A stretch of 64,000 nucleotides of DNA from Cytophagales bacterium (lineage in GTDB: Bacteria; Bacteroidota; Bacteroidia; Cytophagales; Spirosomataceae), in the NCBI GenBank assembly GCA_004292855.1, contig RDXN01000056.1, positions 27,616 through 91,615 of the forward strand. Direction: 5' to 3'. The notes beneath the pieces were generated by a model, which saw only the letters and a program-made list of their open reading frames with translations, was not told where the DNA came from and did not search any database. Within the stretch, counting starts at the first letter, position 1. Each line of letters starts with the position of its first letter. Positions 52,856 through 60,176 of the stretch are shown here, piece by piece. Made by a program: the position numbers and the translations under genes.

Positions 52856-52940
52856 GTAGCGCGGTTTTCCTAAACCGCGTGTACCGAATTAATGCTCACT
52901 ACGCAATTTAGGAATCGGAACGTCGAACAGACCGCGCTAC
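52856..52940. repeat. Palindromic repeat upstream of htrA
   Basis: Outer arms gtagcgcggt (52856-52865) and accgcgctac (52931-52940) are exact; an inner hairpin gcggttt-tcct-aaaccgc (52861-52878) nests inside. Sequence is similar to the arms of the repeat at 38959-39067. Apart from this, 52697-53006 is AT-rich noncoding DNA with no gene seen. Confidence 0.7.
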
Positions 52941-53006
52941 AAAATGCAAAAATGCCACAACATCAGAATGTGCGGCAAACTGCCTATAATTCACATAGAA
53001 TAAATA

Positions 53007-53771
53007 TCATTTCACTTCCAGTTGCTCCAGGGCCTTCTCGGCTGCCGATTGTTCGGCTTTCTTTTTGGAATAGCCACTTCCTGTAGCAAACGGCTCTTCG
53101 TTGATCACGATCTGCGCGATGAATTCGCGGTAGTGGCTGTTGCCTTTCTCGGCAATAATGTCGAACCGGACCTCCTTACCCTCGCGTTGCCCCCATTCGA
53201 TCAGGCGGCTTTTGAAGTTGGCGTTGTTCTGCACCAGCGAGTCTATGTCGTAGTGCGAGAGAAGTTTTTTGAGGATAAACCGGCGTGTAAACCGGAAACC
53301 TTTGTCCAGATAAATAGCCCCAACGAGTGCTTCGAGGGCATCACCGTACATCGACGTGCGGGAAGGTAGGCTTTTAGTGCGGGCACCGTCGTACTCGATC
53401 AGGCGGTCGAGGCCGATTTTGCGCGAAATACTATTCAGCATCTCCCGGTTTACGATCCGTGACCGAATTTCGGTCAGGAAACCTTCGTCTTTATACGGAT
53501 ATTTCTGAAATAGATACTCCGCGATGACCATGCCCAGCACGGCGTCGCCCAGGTACTCCAATCGCTCGTTCGATTCGCGAAAACCAACAATTACGGTTTC
53601 TTTCGAGGCCGACGAATGGCGCAGGGCCAATTGGTACAATCCCAGGTTCGAGGGGCTTTCGCCGATAATGTGCGCAACAGCCGTTCTCAACTTCCTGCGC
53701 TTCGCGGCATCGCCGGGGCGTAAGAAATGAAGGAACGAATCAAAAAAGCTACGGGGCAAAGCGAGTTGCAC
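53007..53771 (-). CDS. rnc: Ribonuclease III
   Basis: 254 residues starting at GTG 53771, immediately after the fabF stop. RNase III signature ERLEYLGDAVLG, second acidic cluster YGDALEALVGAIYLDKG, and a C-terminal double-stranded RNA-binding domain (NFKSRLIEWGQREGK to YSKKKAEQSAAEKALEQL). Cleaves dsRNA in rRNA maturation and regulation. Cotranscribed with acpP and fabF, a conserved order. No ATG is available near the expected N-terminus, so GTG is accepted. Confidence 0.96.
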   Translation of the reverse strand: MQLALPRSFFDSFLHFLRPGDAAKRRKLRTAVAHIIGESPSNLGLYQLALRHSSASKETVIVGFRESNERLEYLGDAVLGMVIAEYLFQKYPYKDEGFLTEIRSRIVNREMLNSISRKIGLDRLIEYDGARTKSLPSRTSMYGDALEALVGAIYLDKGFRFTRRFILKKLLSHYDIDSLVQNNANFKSRLIEWGQREGKEVRFDIIAEKGNSHYREFIAQIVINEEPFATGSGYSKKKAEQSAAEKALEQLEVK

Positions 53772-55070
53772 TTAATCGGAAAGTTTACGGAAAATGACCG
53801 ATGCGTTATGGCCTCCAAATCCAAACCCGTTGCTCATGACCGTAGTCATAGCGCGGGGTTGAGCCTGATTATACGTCAGGTTAAAACGCGGATCAACTTC
53901 GGGGTCGTCGGTGAAGTGATTGATCGTGGGGGGAACGATCTGACGCTCCAGGGCAAACAAGCAGGCAATCGACTCTACAGCCCCGGCAGCCCCCAGGAGG
54001 TGGCCAATCTGGGACTTCGTTGAGCTGATGTTCATCTTAAACGCATGGTCGCCAAAGAGCTGGTGAATGGCTTTCAGTTCCTGCGGATCGCCAACGGGCG
54101 TCGACGTACCGTGGGTATTGATATAATCGATTTCGTCGGGCCGGATGCCTGCGTCCTCCAGTGCATCCTGCATACCCAGGCGGGCACCGGCTCCTTCGGG
54201 GTGCGGAGACGTAATGTGGTACGCATCCGACGACATGCCTCCGCCAATCAGTTCGGCGTAGATTTTGGCTCCACGGGCTTTGGCATGTTCATACTCCTCA
54301 AGCACGAGTGCGCCCGCTCCCTCGCCCATCACGAACCCATCGCGGTCTTTATCGTATGGGCGCGAGGCTGTTTCGGGTGAGTCATTGCGCTCCGAGAGGG
54401 CGCGGTTGGCGTTGAAACCACCAATACCCGCCCGCGTTACAGCAGCTTCGGAACCACCCGTTACGCAGATCGTCATGCGGCCCGTGCGGATATAGTTGAA
54501 CGCGTCGATCATGGCGTTCAGGCTCGACGCGCACGCCGACACCGTTACGTAGTTGGGGCCACGCAGGCCGTAGCGCATCGAGATTTGACCCGGCGCACTG
54601 TCGGCAATCATCCGAACAATGAAGAAAGGGTTGATCCGGGGGGTTCCGTCGCCTTTGGCATAGTCGATTACCTCTTCCTCAAATGATTTGAGACCACCGA
54701 TGCCCGATCCCCAGATCACGCCAACCTTGTTCAGATTCAATTCGAGCGGATTTACCACACCCACCCGCTCGTCGCCGGGCGAGTGGGGTTCTAAGCCCAG
54801 ACCGGCATCGCGAATAGCCTGATCGGCTGCAATGATGGCATAATGGGTAAAGGGGTCCATCTTGCGGGCATCCTGACGAGGGATATACTGAGTAACGTCG
54901 AGACCTTTCAGTTCGCAGGCAAAGCGCGTTTTGAACTTACTGGCATCAAACCGGGTAATGGGACCCGCCCCGCTTGTACCGGCGGCTAAGCCGTCCCAAA
55001 ACGTGGGTACATCGTTACCAATGGGGGTGAGGGCACCAAGGCCCGTTACTACAACTCGCCGGAACGTCAT
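53772..55070 (-). CDS. fabF: 3-oxoacyl-[acyl-carrier-protein] synthase II
   Basis: 432 residues. Starts MTFRRVVVTGLGALTPIG. Active-site Cys in VSACASSLNAM, catalytic His residues in NTHGTSTPVGD and STKSQIGHLLGAAG, and C-terminal MSNGFGFGGHNAS, all KAS II hallmarks. Elongates acyl-ACP with malonyl-ACP in fatty acid synthesis. Lies 42 bp after acpP and abuts rnc. Slightly longer than the common about 415 residues owing to an insertion near HSPGDERVGVVNP. Confidence 0.97.
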   Translation of the reverse strand: MTFRRVVVTGLGALTPIGNDVPTFWDGLAAGTSGAGPITRFDASKFKTRFACELKGLDVTQYIPRQDARKMDPFTHYAIIAADQAIRDAGLGLEPHSPGDERVGVVNPLELNLNKVGVIWGSGIGGLKSFEEEVIDYAKGDGTPRINPFFIVRMIADSAPGQISMRYGLRGPNYVTVSACASSLNAMIDAFNYIRTGRMTICVTGGSEAAVTRAGIGGFNANRALSERNDSPETASRPYDKDRDGFVMGEGAGALVLEEYEHAKARGAKIYAELIGGGMSSDAYHITSPHPEGAGARLGMQDALEDAGIRPDEIDYINTHGTSTPVGDPQELKAIHQLFGDHAFKMNISSTKSQIGHLLGAAGAVESIACLFALERQIVPPTINHFTDDPEVDPRFNLTYNQAQPRAMTTVMSNGFGFGGHNASVIFRKLSD

Positions 55071-55112
55071 ACAGGAGAACTACAGGTGGTAAATACGAAG
55101 AGAATAAAGCAA

Positions 55113-55352
55113 TTACTTGCCTGCGTTCTCCTCGAGGTAAGTGATCGCCTGACCAACCGTACCGATGTTTTCGGCCTGATCGTCGGGGATAGAAATGTTA
55201 AACTCTTTCTCGAATTCCATGATCAGCTCAACGGTATCCAAAGAGTCGGCACCCAGATCGTTGGTGAAGCTTGCCTCAGGCGTAACTTCAGACTCCTCGA
55301 CACCTAATTTCTCAACAATAATGTTCTTAACTTTTTGTGCAATCTCTGACAT
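55113..55352 (-). CDS. acpP: Acyl carrier protein
   Basis: 79 residues from ATG 55352 ([20 protein letters not shown]). The phosphopantetheine attachment Ser is in [13 protein letters not shown]. Acidic four-helix protein of normal length. First gene of acpP-fabF-rnc. Confidence 0.97.
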   Translation of the reverse strand: MSEIAQKVKNIIVEKLGVEESEVTPEASFTNDLGADSLDTVELIMEFEKEFNISIPDDQAENIGTVGQAITYLEENAGK

Positions 55353-55383
55353 TTTAGTAGTCAATTGGGGTTGAAAAACGGCA

Positions 55384-55415
55384 CAAAGAAAACCATTTCC
55401 CCTATCATTATCAAA
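55384..55415 (-). promoter_or_regulatory. Probable promoter of the acpP-fabF-rnc operon
   Basis: On the minus strand TTTG (55412-55415), 20 bp spacer, then tttctttg (55384-55391), one mismatch from TAnnTTTG, 31 bp before the acpP ATG. This is the best -33/-7 pair with proper spacing in the window. The rest of 55353-55663 is AT-rich and holds only the kdsA leader with a variant cacctttg box near 55629-55636. Confidence 0.5.
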
Positions 55416-55663
55416 CAATTTTTTTGAACCACAAACGTTCACTTCTTTATTTATTTCTACTATAAATAACTGTATAACAACTATTTACCTATCAATACTA
55501 CGACCTATTGACGTACTTGACTGGGTGAGGCTATGTATACATAAATTTACCATATGGTTCTGATTAGAAGTAGGTCAGCTCGTCCAATCAGGCTCCTGAT
55601 GAACTGGCAGATGCCCCAATTCCGTTGCACCTTTGCAACCATAAACGTAACCCGTTTGGCACG

Positions 55664-56479
55664 ATGATTCAACTCCCGAAGCTCCAGCACACCGATTCCT
55701 CCAACTTCTTTCTGATGGCCGGTCCATGCGCCATCGAAGGCCGCGATAGGGCCCTCCAAATTGCCGAACGCATTGTTGAGATCACCAACCGGCTCCAGAT
55801 TCCATACATTTTCAAAGGGTCGTACCGAAAGGCGAACCGTACCAAAGCGGACTCGTTCACGGGCATTGGCGACGAATTGGCTCTGTCGATTTTGAAGGAA
55901 GTGGGCGATACGTTCAACATTCCCACGGTGACTGACATTCACGAGTCGCACGAGGCCGCGATGGCTGCCGGGTCGGTCGACGTGTTGCAGATTCCGGCGT
56001 TTTTGTGTCGGCAAACCGAACTCATTGAAGCAGCCGCCCGCACGGGAAAGGCCGTTAACATCAAAAAAGGGCAGTTTCTGTCGGGCGAGAGCATGAGTTT
56101 TGCCGCCGAAAAAGTACGGGCCATCAACCCAGACGGAACGGTGTTCCTGACCGACCGAGGCAACTCCTTCGGCTACGGCGATTTGGTGGTCGATTACCGG
56201 AACATTCCGACCATGCAATCGTTTGGGGTTCCGGTCGTCATGGACTGTACACACTCGCTGCAACAACCCAATCAGGCATCGGGCGTAACGGGTGGCAAAC
56301 CCGCCCTGATCGCCACCATTGCCAAAGCAGCTATTGCGGTGGGGGCCGACGGTCTTTTCATTGAGACTCACCCCGATCCGTCGTGTGCAAAATCGGACGG
56401 AGCCAACATGCTGCCGCTGGATCAACTGGAGGTATTACTGGAGAAGTTGGTGCGGGTGCGGGAAGCGATCAGAAATTGA
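55664..56479 (+). CDS. kdsA: 3-deoxy-8-phosphooctulonate synthase
   Basis: 271 residues from ATG 55664 (MIQLPKLQHTDSSNFFLMAG). Family motifs: LMAGPCAIEGRD, FKGSYRKANRTKADSFTG, PTVTDIHES, VNIKKGQFLSGE, LTDRGNSFGYGDLVVD, and IETHPDPSCAKSDGANML. Condenses PEP and arabinose-5-phosphate to Kdo-8-P for LPS, implying a Gram-negative envelope with Kdo. Cys in PCAIEG and PSCAKSD invites the metal-dependent versus metal-independent question; family position not resolvable by eye. No other LPS genes nearby. Confidence 0.97.
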   Translation: MIQLPKLQHTDSSNFFLMAGPCAIEGRDRALQIAERIVEITNRLQIPYIFKGSYRKANRTKADSFTGIGDELALSILKEVGDTFNIPTVTDIHESHEAAMAAGSVDVLQIPAFLCRQTELIEAAARTGKAVNIKKGQFLSGESMSFAAEKVRAINPDGTVFLTDRGNSFGYGDLVVDYRNIPTMQSFGVPVVMDCTHSLQQPNQASGVTGGKPALIATIAKAAIAVGADGLFIETHPDPSCAKSDGANMLPLDQLEVLLEKLVRVREAIRN

Positions 56480-56489
56480 TCTCTTCCGG

Positions 56490-58988
56490 CTAGCGTCCGC
56501 GAATCACTGCCCAAGCCGTGTCGTCTTCTCCGTTTTCGGTGCCGTTGTTGGGCGTCGAATCCGGGTCGGCGGGGGGGGCGAGCGTGACCTGGGCTTTCAA
56601 GATAGCCTCGCCAAGCATCAGCACACGTGCCTGAAACACCAGCGTAGCCACACTACCCGCAGGCAGGCTATTGACGGTTCCTGTTACGGTTTGGCTCGTT
56701 GCCGTGGTTGATTGCGCTGTAGTCGACTGGGCTGTAGTTGATTGCGCCGTGGTTGATTGGGCTGTTACAGACTGCCCCACCGCCGTCAAGCTACCTACGT
56801 AACTCAAGCTGCCAGGCAACACCATGCCCACGCTGATGCTGCTGGCCGAGGCTCCTCCTCCGTTTGTTACGATCATTGAGACAGAAATGATCTCATTTAG
56901 GGCCGGAGCGCGGTTACTCACCACCACGTTCAGGCTCAGATCGGCAGTGGCAGAGTTTGGTATAGGCTGACTCGATTGCACAGGCGGCAGAGTAATCTGG
57001 TTCGGGTTGGGTGATTCAAATACGGACGTGCCAGCCTGTGGTGTGCGCCATTCGATACGGGCCTCGTCGTCCTGCCCGGTTTGAGTGCCCGTCCCCGGTT
57101 GGCTGTCGGGGTCTGTCACATCCGACCCAATAACCTCAACAGCGTTGCGATACACCCCCTCGGAAATAACCCGTGCCTGATAGCTAAACGTCGTTATGGA
57201 ACCACTGGCCAATTGGCTGATCGTCCCCGACAAAGCGGTGGTGCTGGTTGTAAAGCCAGAGGCCGATACGACGCTCAGGTTTGCCGGAAGCCGGTTCAGA
57301 ACCTGCACGTTTGTGGCCGGGTCGGGGCCGGTATTCTGCACATGAATCTGGACGCTGAACGTTTCCCCTACGCGCACAACGCGTTGGCTTGCCTGCATCG
57401 ACAGGCTCACGTCGGCCCGTGGGGGGGGTGGTGGTGGGGGGGGCGGAGGAGGGGTTCCGAGCCTAAACTTGTTGGTGGGAACAGCCGGTGTTACCGGATT
57501 GGTGGCCAGAACGCGCAACCGAAACCAACCCGTTGAGAGATCGTCGGGGAGTTTGGTCCGCACCGGGTTCCCGGGCAGGCTCGGCAAATACCGCAAAAAC
57601 CGCCCCGCTGAGTCGAGCAATTGTACTTGCCAGCCATTGTCGGCCCCGAACGTGCCAGCCGTATAAACGGGTAGCGAAACGCTGTCGGCGGGCAGAATAA
57701 TGGGGGCCACTTTTCCGGTAACGGCAAACTGCTCGGTGACCAGGGGCGTTGCATTCTGAAAGAAACTATTGCTGAGGCTATTATTCCAGTTTCGGGCAAA
57801 CCGCGACAGGCCCATATCGGTGGGTATTGCGTTCGGATTGTTGAAATATTGCGGGTGCGTGGTGGGTCGAACGGCGTTGCCAAAATGCACGTCGATGGTG
57901 CCCGCCCGCCGGTTCACGATGGTGTCATTCAATGGCCCCTGAAACACCTGGAACCCGAATATATTAATAACTTCCTGTTGTTTAGAAACCACGCTGGGGC
58001 GGGTCACCGAACCATCGAACGATACTCGGGCCACAACCCAGGGTAGTTTCCGTCCCCCAAAATCGGACCGGGATCGGTCAATTAACTCATACAGGCGATT
58101 CGCGTAGACAGGAATACTCCCGCTGTTGGCATCGCCGTATTCGGCCTCGCCCTGATGCCACAACACCGACCGAACGCCCCCCGTTGAGCCATAGTATTGG
58201 AGGATATTTTTTAGATTCGTGTAGGGCTGTAGGTTGGCCCACTCCGAATTGGGTGGGCACCAATAGCGGTTGCAGGCCGGAATGCCATTAGCTGAGTTAA
58301 TCCAGTTCTCAACGGTCGAGGCATCCCAGCCGGCGTTATAAAAGACAACTGGCACGTTGTAGCGGCTCACGATATAATCGCCCAACTCGCCCCAGCCCCA
58401 CGAGCTTTCGCCCATTGGGAACACCCGCCGACTTGCCGTCATGGGTTTGTAATTCGGAACGGGCATTGGATCGCCCGACGAGAACCAGGATTGGCCCGGC
58501 GGGTAGTAATGATTGATGGTGTCGATGGTGCTAACCCGGTCGGTGGCCGTGCCAAGGTCATTGTCGCCGTTGCCAAGCCCCCGCGAGTTCGATTGCCCTG
58601 CTGTAATAAATACCTCGCCGATGCCAACGGGCTGCACGGATGTTTCGCCCACAATTATGTTGTTACGTATAGCTCGTACCGTCAGTACGTACCAGCCACC
58701 CACCCCCATTACGGAGCCATAAAAAACACCCCCTTGTGGGTTGGTTTGAATCACTTGCCAGGCTGATGCCGTTCCCTGACCGGGCGAGGCTGGGGTGAGT
58801 TGGGCCTCAATACGATCTGCGGCAAAGTCGAGCCTACCCGACAGATACAGCTTTCCATTACCATCGGCCCCACGTTGTACCACGAGCCGGGGCATTGGAT
58901 AAGCTAATTCAAACTGCTGTGCCCGGCCAGCAAGGGCAATTAAACACAACAGCATTGTGTGTATCAGTACGGGGATTGTCTTCTTCAC
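56490..58988 (-). CDS. Exported SGNH/sialate-O-acetylesterase-like protein with two DUF11 domains
   Basis: 832 residues from GTG 58988, which gives a proper signal peptide (KKTIPVLIHTMLLCLIALAG); ATG 58955 would shorten it. The esterase part (about 30-400) has nucleophile Ser in VFITAGQSNSRG (about 131), VLWHQGEAEYGDAN, and IDVHFGNAV. A Pro11 linker (about residue 517-527) leads into two DUF11-type beta-sandwiches (SVQIHVQNTGPDPATNV; ISVSMIVTNGGGASASSI). The second contains five AQSTT-type repeats. It ends without a T9SS CTD that I can see. Likely removes acyl groups from surface or environmental glycans. Confidence 0.85.
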   Translation of the reverse strand: MKKTIPVLIHTMLLCLIALAGRAQQFELAYPMPRLVVQRGADGNGKLYLSGRLDFAADRIEAQLTPASPGQGTASAWQVIQTNPQGGVFYGSVMGVGGWYVLTVRAIRNNIIVGETSVQPVGIGEVFITAGQSNSRGLGNGDNDLGTATDRVSTIDTINHYYPPGQSWFSSGDPMPVPNYKPMTASRRVFPMGESSWGWGELGDYIVSRYNVPVVFYNAGWDASTVENWINSANGIPACNRYWCPPNSEWANLQPYTNLKNILQYYGSTGGVRSVLWHQGEAEYGDANSGSIPVYANRLYELIDRSRSDFGGRKLPWVVARVSFDGSVTRPSVVSKQQEVINIFGFQVFQGPLNDTIVNRRAGTIDVHFGNAVRPTTHPQYFNNPNAIPTDMGLSRFARNWNNSLSNSFFQNATPLVTEQFAVTGKVAPIILPADSVSLPVYTAGTFGADNGWQVQLLDSAGRFLRYLPSLPGNPVRTKLPDDLSTGWFRLRVLATNPVTPAVPTNKFRLGTPPPPPPPPPPPRADVSLSMQASQRVVRVGETFSVQIHVQNTGPDPATNVQVLNRLPANLSVVSASGFTTSTTALSGTISQLASGSITTFSYQARVISEGVYRNAVEVIGSDVTDPDSQPGTGTQTGQDDEARIEWRTPQAGTSVFESPNPNQITLPPVQSSQPIPNSATADLSLNVVVSNRAPALNEIISVSMIVTNGGGASASSISVGMVLPGSLSYVGSLTAVGQSVTAQSTTAQSTTAQSTTAQSTTATSQTVTGTVNSLPAGSVATLVFQARVLMLGEAILKAQVTLAPPADPDSTPNNGTENGEDDTAWAVIRGR
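56701..56775. repeat. Five 15-bp tandem repeats inside a coding region
   Basis: Units such as gctgtagttgattgc repeat five times in frame and encode (T/S)AQSTT-like pentapeptides in the second DUF11 domain. Unit number can change without breaking the frame. The same gene also carries two 8-G tracts at 57421-57428 and 57436-57443 in the poly-Pro linker. Confidence 0.85.
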
Positions 58989-58992
58989 GCGC

Positions 58993-60117
58993 TTACATCA
59001 TGTCAAAAAACGTGAACTGTTGCTGCTTTGGAATCTTATAATTCTTCAGCCACAGTTTGAGCATATCGCGGTCAGCAAACAGTTTCAGGTCCGATTTGGT
59101 CTGTTTAATCTGCCGTTTCATCGCGTTGATATCGGTACTGAGTTTGAACTCCAGTTGAGCTGATGAGTGGATCATACCGAACATTGCCCCCGACATTTGG
59201 CCCAGTTGCATCTGTAATTGATACAACTCCCCATCCAGTTCGGTTGCCTGTTCTTTCAGGATTTTGTTGTAGTATTTCAGTTGTTCATCTGCCAACGTTT
59301 CCAGATGGTCCTGATCGATGCGATTAAACTCTAATTGCAGACGCAGCAACGCCAATAAGTCACTCGCTTCGTACGCCTGCGTAACGCGCTGCATGATTTC
59401 GGTTTTGCGGGCTTTTTCCGTCTCGTCGGTTTCGCGGTCGGGGTGGAAAGCCTTCACCAGGTCCATATAGAGCGTACGAACAGACTTGGTACTATTGCGG
59501 GCCTCCTCTTCCTTCTTGGCTTCTTTGGCTTGCTGTTTCTCTGTTTTCGGACGCTTAGCCCGGCGTTCGGCAGCTTCGCGGGCCTGTTGTTCATCGGCTT
59601 CCTGCAATTGAGCAATTTGCTCCTGCAAGGCCCCCAATGCAGCCTCCGGGTTGTTGGGGTCAATGTCAATCTTGATCCCGAACTGACTCAAAATCGCCTG
59701 TATCTGATCAATCTCTTCGGCCTGCGCCTGCTTTACTTCCTCTTCGTGGGGTTGCTCACTGTACTTATCATAAATGGCCCGAATATCGGCCATCTCTTCG
59801 CCATCGGCTACCTCGTAAGCAATCTCCTGAATGAGGTGAGCCAGCTTTTTCTTTTCGGCTTTCTTGAACGCTGCATCGTCGTGAGCGCGGTCGTAAACCC
59901 GAACGAGTTGAGCCTGTAACTTGCTCATTTCAGCGAGGAGTGGGCTGAGTTCACTCGCCACACGCTGTTGCACCTTCTCGGCCCCGGTCCGTAGATCTTT
60001 AATTTCGGCTTCGGTCTTTTCGATCTTCTTCGTTAGCCGATTGAATTCTTTTTGCGCCTTGCTCTGAACGGCCTTGTCCTTGCTCGTCCCGACCCGAATT
60101 ACCTGCTGTTCTGCCAT
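58993..60117 (-). CDS. J-domain protein with extensive coiled coil
   Basis: 374 residues from ATG 60117 (MAEQQVIRVGTSKDKA). N-terminal coiled coil (about 20-90), an acidic and Gln/Lys-rich middle (about 150-210), then a J-domain with YMDLVKAFHPDRETDETEK (HPD about residue 224) and VTQAYEASDLLALLRLQLE, and a helical C-terminus. Lacks the G/F and zinc regions of DnaJ, so it is a specialised co-chaperone that stimulates an Hsp70-type ATPase. Partner unknown; the giant Hsp70-like protein at 35-39 kb is distant and the link is speculative. Its own TAnnTTTG box precedes it. Confidence 0.82.
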   Translation of the reverse strand: MAEQQVIRVGTSKDKAVQSKAQKEFNRLTKKIEKTEAEIKDLRTGAEKVQQRVASELSPLLAEMSKLQAQLVRVYDRAHDDAAFKKAEKKKLAHLIQEIAYEVADGEEMADIRAIYDKYSEQPHEEEVKQAQAEEIDQIQAILSQFGIKIDIDPNNPEAALGALQEQIAQLQEADEQQAREAAERRAKRPKTEKQQAKEAKKEEEARNSTKSVRTLYMDLVKAFHPDRETDETEKARKTEIMQRVTQAYEASDLLALLRLQLEFNRIDQDHLETLADEQLKYYNKILKEQATELDGELYQLQMQLGQMSGAMFGMIHSSAQLEFKLSTDINAMKRQIKQTKSDLKLFADRDMLKLWLKNYKIPKQQQFTFFDMM

Positions 60118-60139
60118 TCTTCGTTTCTGTCTTGGGCCA

Positions 60140-60147
60140 CAAAGATA
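60140..60147 (-). promoter_or_regulatory. TAnnTTTG box of the J-domain gene
   Basis: On the minus strand tatctttg followed by tggcc lies 22 bp upstream of the ATG at 60117, the same octamer as in front of glyS. It falls in the gap after the histidine kinase stop. Confidence 0.5.
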
Positions 60148-60176
60148 ATGGATTAGGGGCTGTGCCGACCAGATGG

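Noticed and set aside
55547..56425. 292-codon minus-strand frame opposite kdsA
   Set aside because: Antisense to kdsA; kdsA motifs are complete on the plus strand.
56701..56775. Short regular repeats as a CRISPR array
   Set aside because: Five contiguous 15-bp units without spacers, in frame within a DUF11 domain.
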